From Rhynchopus sp. YZ270_cl-10 (taxonomy: Eukaryota > Euglenozoa > Diplonemea > Diplonemida > Diplonemidae), in assembly GCA_964035575.1 (NCBI GenBank), contig OZ037908.1, positions 992,001-1,056,000 of the forward strand: a stretch of DNA of 64,000 nt. The letters run 5' to 3'. Both the position numbers and the translations under genes were made by a program. Shown here in pieces: positions 1 through 10,837 of this stretch; within the stretch, counting starts at the first letter, position 1, and each line of letters opens with the position of its first letter. The notes below the pieces were generated by a model. It saw nothing but the letters and a program-made list of their open reading frames with translations, was not told the DNA's origin and did no database searches.

Positions 1-1373
1 GTACCTAAAGTGTCCAAAACAGGTCGGAATAGACTCACGGGACATCCCTGGGGTAGTTTTGTGTCCAAGCAGCTGTCATGATGTCGGAATTTTACAATTT
101 TTTTGAAAATTTGGTCAAAAATGGTCATTTGTCCCAAAATGGCCCAAATGGCCGATTTGTGCTTTATTTTCCATTTTTTTGGTGTTTCTGGTAATCAGTC
201 ACCCCAAAAAAAGGACACATTTTTGCCATACCATACATATTTGTTCGGTTCCTCCCATTTTTTGTGCAATTTTTCGTGTTTTTTGCATTTTTTTTGACCA
301 AAACTTAGTAAAACTTAGTAAAACTTAGTGAAACTTAGGCAAAACTTAGTGAAACTTAGTGAAAATTTGCTGAAAATAACCCCAACAAAACCATTTCTTG
401 AGCGGAATACCCCCCTGTATGGGTAATTGTGGTTGAAAATAGGTGCCTAGAACATGTTCTGAGTGGTTTTGGGGGTGAAATAGCCCCAAATACCCCCACA
501 AAGCAAAAAATGTGCCAAAATTGGCCATTTTGCCCCAAATGGCCAAAAGGGCTGAAAATCCTATTTTTTCACACTTTTTTCACTTTCTGAGGTGCCAAAC
601 CATGAAATTCTGGGTCACACTGCCCCGGAAACCTATTTTGGGTGTCAGACACACCCTGAGGTGCCCACTAGATGCCCAAAAAATGACGAAATAATTATTG
701 TTACATAATTTCCTTAGGGGACTGCGGCCCCTAGGGGGGGGGGGGGGGGGAGTAGGGGGCACAGCCCTTAAGGAAATCCTTAAGGACCCTCTGTAACGCT
801 CGTGTTTTTTCAAGAATTTTTTGAAAAAAAGTCATAAAACCCACCAAGGTGGGTCTACCTGGTCCCAAAGTGGCCTAAAATTCGTCGATTCTGCCCAATG
901 AAACCCCAAACAACCAAAACTGAGCGTTTATTTTCGAAAAAAAATCACTTTTTTTCGAAAAAACGGCTCCGAAAATAGTAAGATTTTAGTAAGATTTCCT
1001 CTAGGAATGTAACGCTTTCAAAAAAATGGATCCGGGAGCACAGTTTTTCTTCTAAGGTGCCGAAAACCACCCCACGTCCCCTCCGGTGAGGTCCGGCAGT
1101 GGAAATATGTGGGTTTCGAAGCTTTTGGGCGTCCAGATTGGGGCCCGAGCGTGTATTTGAGTGGATGAGACAGAAAAGGGGGCAGTTTTTACCTCGTTTT
1201 TTAGGCCTTTTCGTCACTCCAAAACCCAAAAATCGCCCACAAAACGTCCATAGAAGGCACCAATACCCCCGGGGTTGATCTTAGATACCTTATGGGGGTT
1301 GAAAAATCGTATTTACAACCATTTTCTGGTCGATTTTGGTGCCCGGAGGTCCAAATAGAAGGTGTGTAACGAA
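1..1373. other. AT-rich noncoding region
   Basis: No gene is recognisable. The sequence is rich in A and T runs and in loose repeats of the words CCAAAATGG and GAAAAT. It contains a decamer repeat near 302-362, a run of 17 G at 734-750 and short inverted repeats around that G run. It ends where homology to the WD40 gene family begins. Confidence 0.6.
302..362 (+). repeat. Tandem decamer repeat
   Basis: About six imperfect copies of AAACTTAGTA / AAACTTAGTG follow one another. This is a simple microsatellite-type array in noncoding DNA. Confidence 0.85.
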
Positions 1374-1806
1374 GGCTTAGTTTTCCCTGCTTCGACTACC
1401 TCTGTCTGCCTGCCGGTGGATGTGCTCCAGATGGAGTTCCTCTTGCCACCGTACGAAAGGATAGATCCATCAGGAGCCACCACCACAGAGTCGCCTAAGA
1501 GTCCTTCGAAACCTGGTGTCTCCTTCCCGGTCGTCATGTTCCACACTCGAACGGTCCCGTCGTAGTCGGAGCATGAAACCACGTGGCATCCATCTGGTGA
1601 CACCGCCGCTGCATTCACATAAGAAGTATGCCCTTGCAACACCGTCACCTCCTTCCCAGTCGAAATGCTCCAAACGTGCACATTGCCGCTCTCAGATCCA
1701 GCAACCACGTGACATCCATCGGGAGTGACTGCCACTGCATACAACTCAGCGTCGGCATGGAACACCATCACCTCTGCCCCAGTGGAGAGGTTCCAAAGCT
1801 GTGCGG
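1374..1806 (-). pseudogene. Orphan WD40 fragment of the ART-NACHT-WD40 family
   Basis: Read on the minus strand, this stretch encodes about 144 residues matching WD repeats 5-8 of the large NACHT-WD40 genes at 39.7-64 kb, without internal stops. It is closest to the third copy: it shares SGNVHVW, KRNSIW and EAGKTKP, where copies 1 and 2 have SGTVHVW, KKNSIW and EAGINKP. Homology starts abruptly beside LWNLSTG and ends abruptly after KTKP, and neither edge has a start codon or the rest of the gene. It is inverted relative to the array and about 38 kb away from it. I read it as a gene fragment left by duplication or rearrangement, not a working gene. Confidence 0.9.
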
Positions 1807-4093
1807 TTGTGTAACGGTTGGACCCTCCCGGCTAAAATGTGGTTTTTGTGTATAAAAAAAATTCAATATTTTCAGCGAAGACATTGAAAAAACTGGACTT
1901 TTGGCCCCAAAACCCCCCAGAAATCACTCTGTGCACACATCTGACTGGAAAACCCCACTTTTCCTCTTGTTTTGGACTATTTTAAATTTTTGAATTTCTT
2001 TATAAATCGCCCTGCTATCAAATACCCTCAGAGAAGGGGGAAATTGGGTGAAAACGTGTCAAAAAGTGTCAAAAAATCGGGGGGGAAAGTGCCAAAAGGC
2101 ATCAAAAAGTAAGAAATAGTGCCACAAATGTGTTTTCTGGGGTGGTTTTGTGTTTTCGGATATTTTTTTTTACACTTTTTCATGATTTTTTGTTGAGTGT
2201 TACAGAAAAAAGGGCCTCGCTGTGCTCCCTAGGGGGGGGGAGGGGCAGCGCGTATTGGTCAAAGTCTTCATCTTTCATAGTGTTTTTTTTTTTTTTTTTG
2301 TATTTTTGCGCAAATATTTGATTTTTCTTTGAGGGAAAATAAGCTGAATTCAAAAGATATAAAAAGGCAACAAATACTTGTTCCACAGATGTGAGCAAAG
2401 AGATGCACAGCCCCGTCTTTGCAATTTTCTTCAGATGTAAACGACGAAATGGGTTGTAGGAGGGCTTGCATGGTTGGGGGTGCACGGTCCACCCACGGTG
2501 TACCCCACCAACACCCGGTTATTGTACAACGGTACACTGTCACGAGAGGGTTATATTTTATTGATCCAAAGTGACTGACCCTTTTATTCCGGTTTCATCT
2601 TAAGTTTTCATTTAGTATTTTACTTTTTTTTCTCTTTTTAGATGTGTGCACACTTGAGACACATTCATCTTTCAAGTTCCCTCCCCCCCGCCCCCCTAGA
2701 ACCAACAATAACAAAAATAAAACAAACAAGACAAAAACAAACTATCAAAAACTTCATAATAACCCATTCAAACCCCCCTAGAGTCAATGTATATCGTCTT
2801 TGTTTCCCCCACCCACACCCCACAAATAGCCCTGGCTCCTTCTGATGAGCGCAGTCACAGGGTTGAATGGTCAAGGAGCAGACCGCCGAAACAAGAAATT
2901 GACTTTTTTTTACCCTTCTGGTGCTTTCGGAAGTCGGTCAAACGACCTGTCGGCGACCTGTCAATATCGACCCCTCCCGGATCACCACCTTCCCTTTTTT
3001 TTTCTTGTTTCCACAAAAGTAGCGTTATCCAAAAGAGACAGAGAAGATAGTAAGTTTAGTATACTTACGAAAGTTTAAAGCAATCTTGCTTGTCCTTATC
3101 TTTTGCAGTTAACACCAAACTAAAAATGCTTTTTTTTTGGGCAAAAAAAGCAAAACAAAATCCAAAGCAGTACAGAGAGAACCACCCATTTTTTGTTTAC
3201 CAGTGCCTGCGTCCGATGATTTTGCACGACTTCTCTTTGTTTTTTTTTTTTACCACCATAATTATCATCTGAACGCAAACCCGTAAACCCTCCCGTTTTT
3301 TAGCGCGTTTGAAAAATGGGAGGGGGAACAAAAATGATGATATGTCCAAGGCAAAAAAAAAAACAGAGAAGGGGGCATTTTTGTTTTATCCCTATACCTG
3401 CACTTTTTTTGCCACCCTTTTTTAACCCCCCCTCCTAGAATCATTGTATATCGACCCCCAATAGCCCACAACTCCCTCCCACAAAAAAAAAGTAGTTTCT
3501 AACCCTGTCTGGGTGATGTTTGGTACGAGACACCCGCCTTTTTTAGGTGACTTTAGGTGAATTTACAATAACAAAAAAAACTTGGCTGAATGAGGCCTTT
3601 TGATGTAGTAGAACGAAGGTTCCTGTTTTGTTTTTTTTAACCAATGCCTGCGTCCACTGATGTACGGTGAGGCGTTTGCACTTTCAACGTTTCTTTTTGT
3701 TGGACAGCCGCACGAGAGAAGCAACATTCATCTTACAAGTTTTTTTTTTCTGTGTTTTTTTTTTGTGGAGCGATTTCTTCTTGTAAACGATTCCCCAGTG
3801 CAGCGCTCCGGGGGGGTAAATAAAGGTAACCCAGTGTCTGTGTCGCAGGAGGTATTATGCACTGTCAACTTCACTTTTGCGCGCTTTTTGTCGGCTTTGG
3901 AGCATGGCTGGATTGTCACTGCATCCGATGGTGATGGGTGAGAAGCCTTCATGGTGCCTTGTATGTTTGACGTTGTCTGCACAGATGACCTTTCTTTCAG
4001 TTTCTTTTATTTTTGAATTTTTTTGCTTTTTTCATTGTTGTAAACATAAGTAATCTTAGAAACGCATGTCTCACCTCCGCCCTCTTTTCTGCT
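1807..4093. other. Intergenic region with dispersed repeats
   Basis: No credible gene. It holds T and A runs, a dispersed repeat copy at 2430-2560, and near 3654-3700 and 3840-3890 two copies of a short motif built on GCACTTTCAACTT / GCACTGTCAACTT. The same motif recurs near 28640, 32385 and 37200. Confidence 0.55.
2430..2560 (+). repeat. Dispersed repeat A, long copy
   Basis: It starts with CAGATGTAAACGACGAAATG and ends with GTACACTGTCACGAGAGGG. The same order of blocks recurs at 30716-30830, and the right end alone recurs at 8805-8866 and 17205-17245. No coding capacity. Likely a short non-autonomous dispersed element. Confidence 0.75.
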
Positions 4094-4175
4094 CCTTCTC
4101 TCCCTCCCTCTACCCACACCTGACCCTTTCCCACAACAACGTCACACCCCGTGCACAGAACAACACTTCTCAACA
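4094..4175 (+). promoter_or_regulatory. Conserved leader of acid phosphatase gene 1
   Basis: The ~80 bases just before the ATG are pyrimidine-rich and then read CACACCCCGTGCACAGAACA before the start codon. The same block precedes the other two phosphatase genes while the DNA further upstream is unrelated. This fits a duplicated core promoter and 5' UTR, and supports the chosen starts. Confidence 0.7.
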
Positions 4176-5477
4176 ATGTTATTGGCGGCAGCAGTTTTGC
4201 TCAGTGCGGTTGCGGCACCGGAACAGGTGCACGTGGCGCACAGAGATACAAACTCGATCTGGGTGTCGTGGCTGGACGCGTCCACAGGGAACGGGAGCAC
4301 GGGGTTTGCTGAGGTTGATGGTCAGCAGTACCCTGCCATGAGCGCGTCGTACCAGTTCCTGAAGCACAAGGAAAGTAAGAAGGACGTGTACACTAGCCCT
4401 GGTATATTCCACGCAGTTGTGCCTGCCACGTGCGGCAAGACCCTCGCATACCGTGTGCAGAGTGCCAACACATGGAGTGCCAACTTCACCATGAACACCG
4501 TCGTCTGCCCTGGCAACCCCGAGACTGGTGTGGCTCTCGGGCTGATCGGTGACCTTGGGCAGACCAAGGACAGTGAGCACACTACGCAGCTCATTCTCGA
4601 CTCCCTGAAGGAGGGGTCGGCTGTGAAGATCGACCAGGTGTGGCTCATGGGCGACCTGTCGTACGCAGATGCTTCTGAGACAGTGTGCCCGGAACTGTTC
4701 AAGGGAGGATGCCACCCCGACAGGTGGGACTCGTGGGGCAAGATGATTGAGCCGCTCGCGTCACGCCTCACCCTGCAGGTGCTCCCAGGCAACCACGAGC
4801 CCGAAAAGTCCCCGAAGCCCGAGATCGGCGTCCCGTACGTGGCATACGACTCCAGGATGCGTGCACCCACAAACGGCGAGGGTGCCTACTGGTACTCGTG
4901 GGAGTCTGGCAACGCACACATGATCAGCCTGAACAGCTACATGGCGTACGACTCATCGAGCGCACAGTACCAGTGGCTTGAGAAGGACCTGCAGTCTGTG
5001 GACAGAAGCAAGACCCCATGGATCTTCGTCGGCACACACGCACCTTGGTACAACAGCAACACACACCACCACAACGAAGTCGAGGAAATCGGCATGAGAG
5101 AGTCGATGGAGCCACTCATGAAGAAGTACAACGTCGACGTGCTGTTCTGCGGACACGTGCACGCCTACGAGCGCACGCTTGCTGTGTACAACAACACTGT
5201 CACCCCTGGGGCCATGGTTGAGTTCAACATTGGGGATGGAGGCAACCGCGAGGACATCTCCAAAAACAGCTGGATCTCGCCCCAGCCTGCGTGGTCTGCG
5301 TTCAGGAAGACTGCCTTCGGACACGGCATCATCCAGACACTGAACTCGACCCACGCGAAGTGGACATGGCACACAATCACCTCCCCAGAGTCCGTCGATT
5401 CCGACGAGGTGATGGTGGTCAAGAACTCCTTCCTGAAGAATGGGATTGAGACTGGTGTGGAGACGTTCCAGCTGTAG
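4176..5477 (+). CDS. Purple acid phosphatase-like secreted metallophosphatase, copy 1
   Basis: This 433-aa protein hydrolyses phosphate monoesters by family expectation, probably outside the cell or in an acidic compartment. Residues 1-14 form a signal peptide ending AVAA. Residues ~15-110 form the fibronectin-like N domain (IWVSWLD, YRVQSANTWS). The catalytic domain has all five purple acid phosphatase blocks: GDLG (D126), GDLSYAD (D160, Y163), PGNHE (N206), VGTHAPWY (H288) and CGHVHAYER (H327, H329). These supply the dinuclear metal ligands and the charge-transfer tyrosine. NFT, NNT and NST are possible glycosylation sites. The start is fixed by the leader shared with its paralogues. It is the first of three tandem copies; it differs from the others mainly at residues ~35-75, the loop 166-180 and around 350. 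Confidence 0.95.
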   Translation: MLLAAAVLLSAVAAPEQVHVAHRDTNSIWVSWLDASTGNGSTGFAEVDGQQYPAMSASYQFLKHKESKKDVYTSPGIFHAVVPATCGKTLAYRVQSANTWSANFTMNTVVCPGNPETGVALGLIGDLGQTKDSEHTTQLILDSLKEGSAVKIDQVWLMGDLSYADASETVCPELFKGGCHPDRWDSWGKMIEPLASRLTLQVLPGNHEPEKSPKPEIGVPYVAYDSRMRAPTNGEGAYWYSWESGNAHMISLNSYMAYDSSSAQYQWLEKDLQSVDRSKTPWIFVGTHAPWYNSNTHHHNEVEEIGMRESMEPLMKKYNVDVLFCGHVHAYERTLAVYNNTVTPGAMVEFNIGDGGNREDISKNSWISPQPAWSAFRKTAFGHGIIQTLNSTHAKWTWHTITSPESVDSDEVMVVKNSFLKNGIETGVETFQL

Positions 5478-6837
5478 GTTGCTCAGAGATCTTTACGCCG
5501 TTCTATTGTCATCAAAAAGGTCTTCGTTTTCTTTGCACTCAATTTTCACTTTTATTAGGTGACTAGCAACACCTTGAGTACATCTTACTGATTTTTTTTC
5601 TCTTCTATTTTGTGTATTTGTGCGAACGGGTGCCACTCAGGAGTACCGTGATGCAGTATCTGTCGTGGAGGATCACCCCGTCGCACTGTGTTGTTCTGTA
5701 TAATGTGTATGTCAGATCCAAGCCTTTCCCATGGTACCAGCTCTAACAAACAACCCTCTTTAGTACTGAGGGTGTTCCCTTGTGTTCTTGACACCCTGTA
5801 TGCATACTGTGGGTGTTATAACGTTATGGATAACGTCTGACACCCACAGTATGTATATGATTTTGTTCCCAGGGATGCTTTGTGGCGTATGTGTCAAGTA
5901 GAACTGAGTATCTGAAGCTTAGGATTGTAGGGTTTGTTTTTAAACGGATGTTGTCAATCAGATGACTGCAGTGTGCTATGTTATTTGTGTGTGCAACGTC
6001 TTTCTGCCAAGCGTGTGTATATGTGTGTGTGTGTGTTTGTCCTTTTGTCGTTGTCAAACAGAAGCTGTGAACAGAGGGTGTGTTGAGTATTGGTTTGTAG
6101 TCATTGTGGCTACAAAAAAACAAAAAACATTATTTTTAGGTATCAAAAAAAAAGAACAAAAAATTCTGCTTTGCGGGACACAGACAAGACAAAAAAGAAA
6201 AATAAAATAATGTGGACGACCGCAAAGACTGCCCATTTTAGGAAGATTTTCTGTTTTTGTCACCATTCTTTTTTTGACCATCTTTGTGAGGTGTGGGTCT
6301 GAGAGGTGCCCTTCATCTTTACACAGTGGTTTCTATTGTTTTTTTTTTCCCCCACTTCTTTTTGCCCACCTGGCTACATGTATCTGTAAGGAAACAACCA
6401 GCATAGTAAAAGTGTCGTTTTTTCGTCTTGTTTCCACGTGACCATCCTATTATGGGTGGTCCGTGGTGGAGCTGCTCTCCGTGCGGAAAACGAAGTTAAA
6501 TCTGTTGAAGGTTTCCACATACAAACCAAATGCTGTTTTCTTTACATTTTTTTCTGATAGTATGTAGCAGAGTGGTCGAATTGAAAGCGGGTACAGTACG
6601 GTAATAGGGGCGTCTTGCAAATGACACCTTTCCTGTGTTATGTAATTCTCGAGCGAATTTTTTCTGAAGGCGTGCATTGTGTGCCCAAAAAAAAACCGGG
6701 CGTTCTTATGTGTTGCACACAGTGAGGGCTTTTGTATTTTCAAGTCAAATGTGTTTTTTTTTTGTTTCTCGCAGAGTGGTGTCGTCGCATTCCTCTATGT
6801 GCTGTGTCCCCATGCATGATCAACTTTTTCTCATGGC
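5478..6837. other. Intergenic region between phosphatase genes 1 and 2
   Basis: No gene recognised. Contains the dyad at 5803-5853, a GT-rich run near 6011-6035 and an AGGTGACTAG motif at ~5557 that recurs downstream of other genes (9481, 17348, 38953). Minus-strand open reading near 5585-5794 shows no family features. Confidence 0.55.
5803..5853. repeat. Hairpin-forming inverted repeat
   Basis: Perfect 14-bp arms, CATACTGTGGGTGT and its complement, are separated by 23 bases. The spacer holds a second small dyad (ATAACGTTAT and ATAACGT). It lies 325 bp after phosphatase gene 1; it could be a 3' processing signal or a small mobile hairpin. Confidence 0.85.
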
Positions 6838-6919
6838 ATCTCCCTCTCCCTCCCCCTCCCCCACACCTGGCCCTTTCCCACACAACGTCACACCCCGTGC
6901 AGAACAACACTTCTCAACA
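6838..6919 (+). promoter_or_regulatory. Conserved leader of acid phosphatase gene 2
   Basis: Pyrimidine-rich tract followed by CACAACGTCACACCCCGTGC and the block ACTTCTCAACA directly before the ATG, as in the other two genes. It marks 6920 as the true start. Confidence 0.7.
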
Positions 6920-8218
6920 ATGTTATTGGCGGCAGCAGTTTTGCTCAGTGCGGTTGCGGCACCGGAACAGGTGCACGTGGCGCACAGAGATACAAACTCG
7001 ATCTGGGTGTCGTGGCTGGACGCGTCCACAGGGAACGGGAGCAAGGGGTTTACTGAGGTTGATGGTCAGCAGTACCCTGCCACGAGCGCGTCGTACTCGT
7101 ACCTGGCACATGGTGCCACTGATCTGTACACCAGCCCGGGTGTCTTCCACTCAGTTGTGCCTGCCACGTGCGGCAAGACCCTCGCATACCGTGTGCAGAG
7201 TGCCAACACATGGAGTGCCAACTTCACCATGAACACCATCGAATGCTCGGGCAACCCTGAGACTGGCGTCACCCTGGGCCTGATCGGTGACCTTGGACAG
7301 ACGACGAACAGCTCGCAGACAGTGCAGCTCATTCTCGACTCCCTGAAGGAGGGGTCGGCTGTGAAGATCGACCAGGTGTGGCTCATGGGCGACCTGTCGT
7401 ACGCTGACTCACAGGCAGAGAAGTCGTGCTGGGAGCCGGACGCGGGAGGATGCCACGCGTACAGGTGGGACTCGTGGGGCAAGATGATTGAGCCGCTCGC
7501 GTCACGCCTCACACTGCAGGTGCTCCCAGGCAACCACGAGTCCGAGGACTCCCCGAAGCCACAAGTCGGCGTCCCGTACGTGGCATACGACTCCAGGATG
7601 CGTGCACCCACAAACGGCGAGGGTGCCTACTGGTACTCGTGGGAGTCTGGCAACGCACACATGATCAGCATGAACAGCTACATGGCGTTCGACTCATCGA
7701 GCGCACAGTACCAGTGGCTTGAGAAGGACCTGCAGTCTGTGGACAGAAGCAAGACCCCATGGATCTTCGTCGGCACACACGCACCTTGGTACAACAGCAA
7801 CACACACCACCACAACGAAGTCGAGGAAGTGGGCATGAGAGAGTCAATGGAGCCACTCATGAAGAAGTACAACGTCGACATGATGTTCTGCGGACACGTG
7901 CACGCCTACGAGCGCACGCTTGCTGTGTACAACAACACTGTCACCCCTGGGGCCATGGTTGAGTTCAACATTGGGGACGGAGGCAACCGCGAGGTTCTGC
8001 CAGTTGACGGGTGGATCTCGCCCCAGCCTGCGTGGTCTGCGTTCAGGAAGACTGCCTTCGGACACGGCATCATCCAGACACTGAACTCGACCCACGCGAA
8101 GTGGACATGGCACACAATCACCTCCCCCGAGTCTTTTGAATCCGACGAGGTGATGGTGGTCAAGAACTCCTTCCTGAAGAACGGGATTGAGACTGGTGTG
8201 GAGACGTTCCAGCTGTAG
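6920..8218 (+). CDS. Purple acid phosphatase-like secreted metallophosphatase, copy 2
   Basis: A 432-aa paralogue of the gene at 4176, with the same signal peptide and the same five metal-binding blocks (GDLG, GDLSYAD, PGNHE, VGTHAPWY, CGHVHAYER). It is predicted to be secreted and active. An in-frame ATG at 6677 would add 81 residues of low-quality sequence. I reject it because the signal peptide begins at 6920 and the conserved leader sits directly upstream. The variable segments are EVDGQQYPATSASYSYLAHG in the N domain, a longer loop after GDLSYAD (SQAEKSCWEPDAGGCHAYR) and a different segment before WISPQPAW. Long blocks between these are nearly identical to copies 1 and 3, which suggests gene conversion. 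Confidence 0.95.
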   Translation: MLLAAAVLLSAVAAPEQVHVAHRDTNSIWVSWLDASTGNGSKGFTEVDGQQYPATSASYSYLAHGATDLYTSPGVFHSVVPATCGKTLAYRVQSANTWSANFTMNTIECSGNPETGVTLGLIGDLGQTTNSSQTVQLILDSLKEGSAVKIDQVWLMGDLSYADSQAEKSCWEPDAGGCHAYRWDSWGKMIEPLASRLTLQVLPGNHESEDSPKPQVGVPYVAYDSRMRAPTNGEGAYWYSWESGNAHMISMNSYMAFDSSSAQYQWLEKDLQSVDRSKTPWIFVGTHAPWYNSNTHHHNEVEEVGMRESMEPLMKKYNVDMMFCGHVHAYERTLAVYNNTVTPGAMVEFNIGDGGNREVLPVDGWISPQPAWSAFRKTAFGHGIIQTLNSTHAKWTWHTITSPESFESDEVMVVKNSFLKNGIETGVETFQL

Positions 8219-8469
8219 TCATACCAGTGGGAAAACCTTGCGACAGCTAGTTGTTGTTGTATTGAAGAAAACTATCATATCCGTTGTTTATTGAAGTGAC
8301 CGAGCCGTGTGTGAGGCTTGCACCAACTTTATTTTGTGATGTGTCCGTTTCCAACATTAGGGCATCATCAAGAATGTGTTTTTTTGTTCGATTTTTTTTT
8401 GTTTTTGTTTTCCTTTTGGACGGCCTAGAAATCCCTGCTTTTTAGGTCAAAGAAATTCCTGAAAAAAAG

Positions 8470-8534
8470 TGGAGATTGCACAACTGTGGCAACACAACCG
8501 AGGCAACTACGCTACTCCGACAGTTTATCAACAA
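8470..8534 (+). repeat. Dispersed repeat B, copy 1
   Basis: Contains GGAGATTGCACAACTG, then CAACACAACCGAGGCAACTA, then a TTTATCAA word. A second copy with small indels lies at 22507-22575, 14 kb away and upstream of an unrelated gene. Confidence 0.8.
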
Positions 8535-8804
8535 ATGTAACCTGTCTCAAAGACAGGCTGGCAAAGATGAAGACCTGCGGTTACGCGACAAAGCAGTGAC
8601 ACGTGGTCTTCGATCAGCTGCCCTTCCCCGTACCGTTTACCGTTTCCCTCACTCCCCCCCTTCTTTTGTCGTTACCTTTTGCAGTTAACATCAAACTAAA
8701 ATGCTTTTTTCGGCAAAAAAACAAAAGCCAAAGCAATACAGAGAGAACCAGCCAATTTTTCAACATACAAACGATCTTTCGATCCCCCCCTGCTTTTGTT
8801 TTTG

Positions 8805-8866
8805 TTCCGGTACAGCCGGTCATGTACCAAGGTACACTGTCACGAGAGGGCTTTGTATTTCAAGTT
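8805..8866 (+). repeat. Dispersed repeat A, right-end copy
   Basis: Begins near GGTACAGCCGGTCATGTACC and continues GTACACTGTCACGAGAGGGC, then TTTGTATTTCAAG. It matches the right half of the copy at 30716-30830. Confidence 0.8.
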
Positions 8867-9287
8867 TTTTTTTTTTTTTCTGTGTTCATTTTTGATTTTA
8901 TGAGTGTGCAAAGGTGAACTCGCTGTGTCTCACTATGATGTGAGACCGCGAGACTATTTTGGAGGATTTTTCAAAAAAAATAAAAAATGTGTCTTTTTTG
9001 TTTTCATTTTTTTTGACACCAGTCTCCCTTGGCTAACAGTAGTCGAAAATTTGCAGGATGGGCATGTCTTTACTGTGATTAGATGATCATTTGTGATCAT
9101 GGTGACTATGTTTAGGTTTGTCTTACAAAACGTCTTTATTTTCTTTTTCATTTTCATTTTCATTTTTTATTGCCATCATTCATACTTCTGGCAAAGGAAG
9201 CGTGGTTTCGGAGGGGCAAAAAAAAGGAGGGAAGAGAAAAGAAAAGAAAAGGAAAGAAAAAAAAAAAAACTTGAAATCTTTCGGTAT

Positions 9288-9340
9288 TGCGGAGCTCCAT
9301 CCTCAGGGTGTCTACACTAATACCAACCAAGTTTTTCAGC
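9288..9340 (+). repeat. Dispersed repeat C copy
   Basis: The pattern is GCGGAGCTCCATCCTCAGGG, then TGTCTACACTAATACCAACC, then AAGTTTTTCAG. Related copies occur at 9834, 12899, 21825, 37445 and 38209. Confidence 0.75.
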
Positions 9341-9833
9341 AAAAAAAAAAAAAAAAAAAAAAGAAAGAAAGAGGAAAATCCATAAAAGCGTATAGCCCTT
9401 CCCTTTGCTGGGATTGCTCTTTTTTTTTTGGAAGGATTTTGCACCGTTTTTTTAAACTATCAATCCACGTTTATTTCTTTCAGGTGACTACTCGTGAGAG
9501 ACTTCTTTTTATCTAATATTTTTTCTCTTTTTTTTGAATTTTTTTTTTTTTTGCGATGTGAAGGTGTGTATGTGTCATTTATTTCAAAAAAAGATGTGAC
9601 TACCTTTCTGTTTTCTCTTCGTCGTGTAGCGTTCATATATTTGGACGCAAGCTTGCCTCGTTTCTTCCTCTCTGTGACAGCTCTTTTTTCGTGCGGAGTG
9701 TTGCGCTGTTTTTTTTATAGCAAATTTCCCTGCTTTTTTTTCAAAAAAAAAGCAAGCCAACATGGAGTGCAGACCCCTAGTCCCACCAAGGGTACTCAGG
9801 AGATTGTTGACACAAATAAGGAAAAAAAAATAT

Positions 9834-9879
9834 TGTGGAGCACACTCTAGGGTGGCTACACTAATCTGTTTTCAAAATT
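9834..9879 (+). repeat. Dispersed repeat C copy
   Basis: GTGGAGCACACTCTAGGGTG followed by GCTACACTAATC and a TTTTCAAAA end. Almost identical to the copy at 12899. A shorter GCGGAGCACATCCTCGTC piece follows at ~9893. Confidence 0.75.
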
Positions 9880-9949
9880 TAAAAAAAAGTGCAGCGGAGC
9901 ACATCCTCGTCTCACAATAACAATACAAAGATTTCAAAAAAAAAAATTG

Positions 9950-10072
9950 TGTGTGTACGTTTAGGAAAGGCAACTTCCTATTAAGCCCGCCGACTCCATT
10001 TTTCTTGGAGCTTCCAGGACCGTACATTGCTCCGTTCCCTAAAAGGAGTGGTAAAAAAGGTTTTCAAAAAGA
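9950..10072 (+). repeat. Dispersed repeat D, copy 1
   Basis: About 110 bp including GGCAACTTCCTATTAAGCCC, GGAGCTTCCAGGACCGTACA and TTGCTCCGTTCCCTAAAAGG. The second copy is at 12770-12888. Both lie beside a repeat C copy, but on opposite sides, so the two families move or duplicate independently. Confidence 0.85.
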
Positions 10073-10310
10073 AAAAATAAAAGCGTCAAAACAGAAAATC
10101 AGATACAGTAGTGGGTAAACACCCCTGATAGGGTGCACTACAGTCGGAAAAACAACAAATTGGTTGAATCGAAAAAGCCGTGTAAAAAAGTGTATGTAAG
10201 TTTTTTTAGCAACAATGACGTTTTGACGGCTCATAGCTTCACCAAAAAAAATATGTTGAAAAAATGTGGTAAAAATCGTGAAAATGTGTCCACCTCCCTC
10301 TTCCCCCCCT

Positions 10311-10391
10311 CACAGCAGAGAATAGGACTCGGGGACCCGGGACCTGGACCCAGGGACCGGGGACCGGGAACCCGGCATATTCTCTGCTGTG
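10311..10391. repeat. GC-rich 81-bp element with perfect terminal inverted repeats
   Basis: The ends CACAGCAGAGAATA and TATTCTCTGCTGTG are perfect 14-bp complements. The interior is very GC-rich and made of GGACC/GGGACC words, quite unlike the AT-rich surroundings. It has the form of a miniature inverted-repeat element or a strong structured-RNA hairpin. Confidence 0.85.
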
Positions 10392-10837
10392 CACCCCCTG
10401 GTTACTATTGCAACCAAGTTGCCACAAAGAAATGAAGAAAAAAATATAGCTTTCTGAGCACAAACCCCATATTTTTTTTTTTGTTTTTCTTGATGACGGA
10501 TGTCAGTCACAAAGAAAAATTGTAGCTATTCTTGGGTGCATCCTCTTAGTAGCGTGCAATCAAAAATATGCAAAAAAAGAACAAATTTTTTTCCGACAAA
10601 AATAAAATGTCATTCAGGATAAAAGGCTGCTGGATTTCATTCCTTGTGGAGGATTTGCTGTTATAGCCTTCTGGAAATGAGTGTCATTTTAAGTTGGTGC
10701 GGTTGACTATGTGTGAAACACATCTTCCAACCTTTCTTTTCTTCTTTTTCTTTTCTTTTTTTTTTGTGCGCAGAACCTGTCTTTTTACTTTTGGTGTTTT
10801 GATTGTTGATACAACAAAAAAACAAATATTGTACCCT

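Larger units (their letters stand above)
8219..10837. other. Intergenic region dense in dispersed repeats
   Basis: 2.6 kb without a recognisable gene. It holds copies of several short repeat families (separate entries), an A run of about 22 at 9341, GAAAA-rich and TTTTC-rich tracts near 9130-9260, and an AGGTGACTACTCGTGAGAG motif near 9481. Confidence 0.6.

Noticed and set aside
5585-5794. Minus-strand frame downstream of phosphatase gene 1
   Set aside because: No family signal, no splice sites, no similar sequence after the other two copies.
6677-6919. In-frame N-terminal extension of phosphatase copy 2
   Set aside because: It would bury the signal peptide, is absent from the other copies, and the conserved leader sits directly before 6920.
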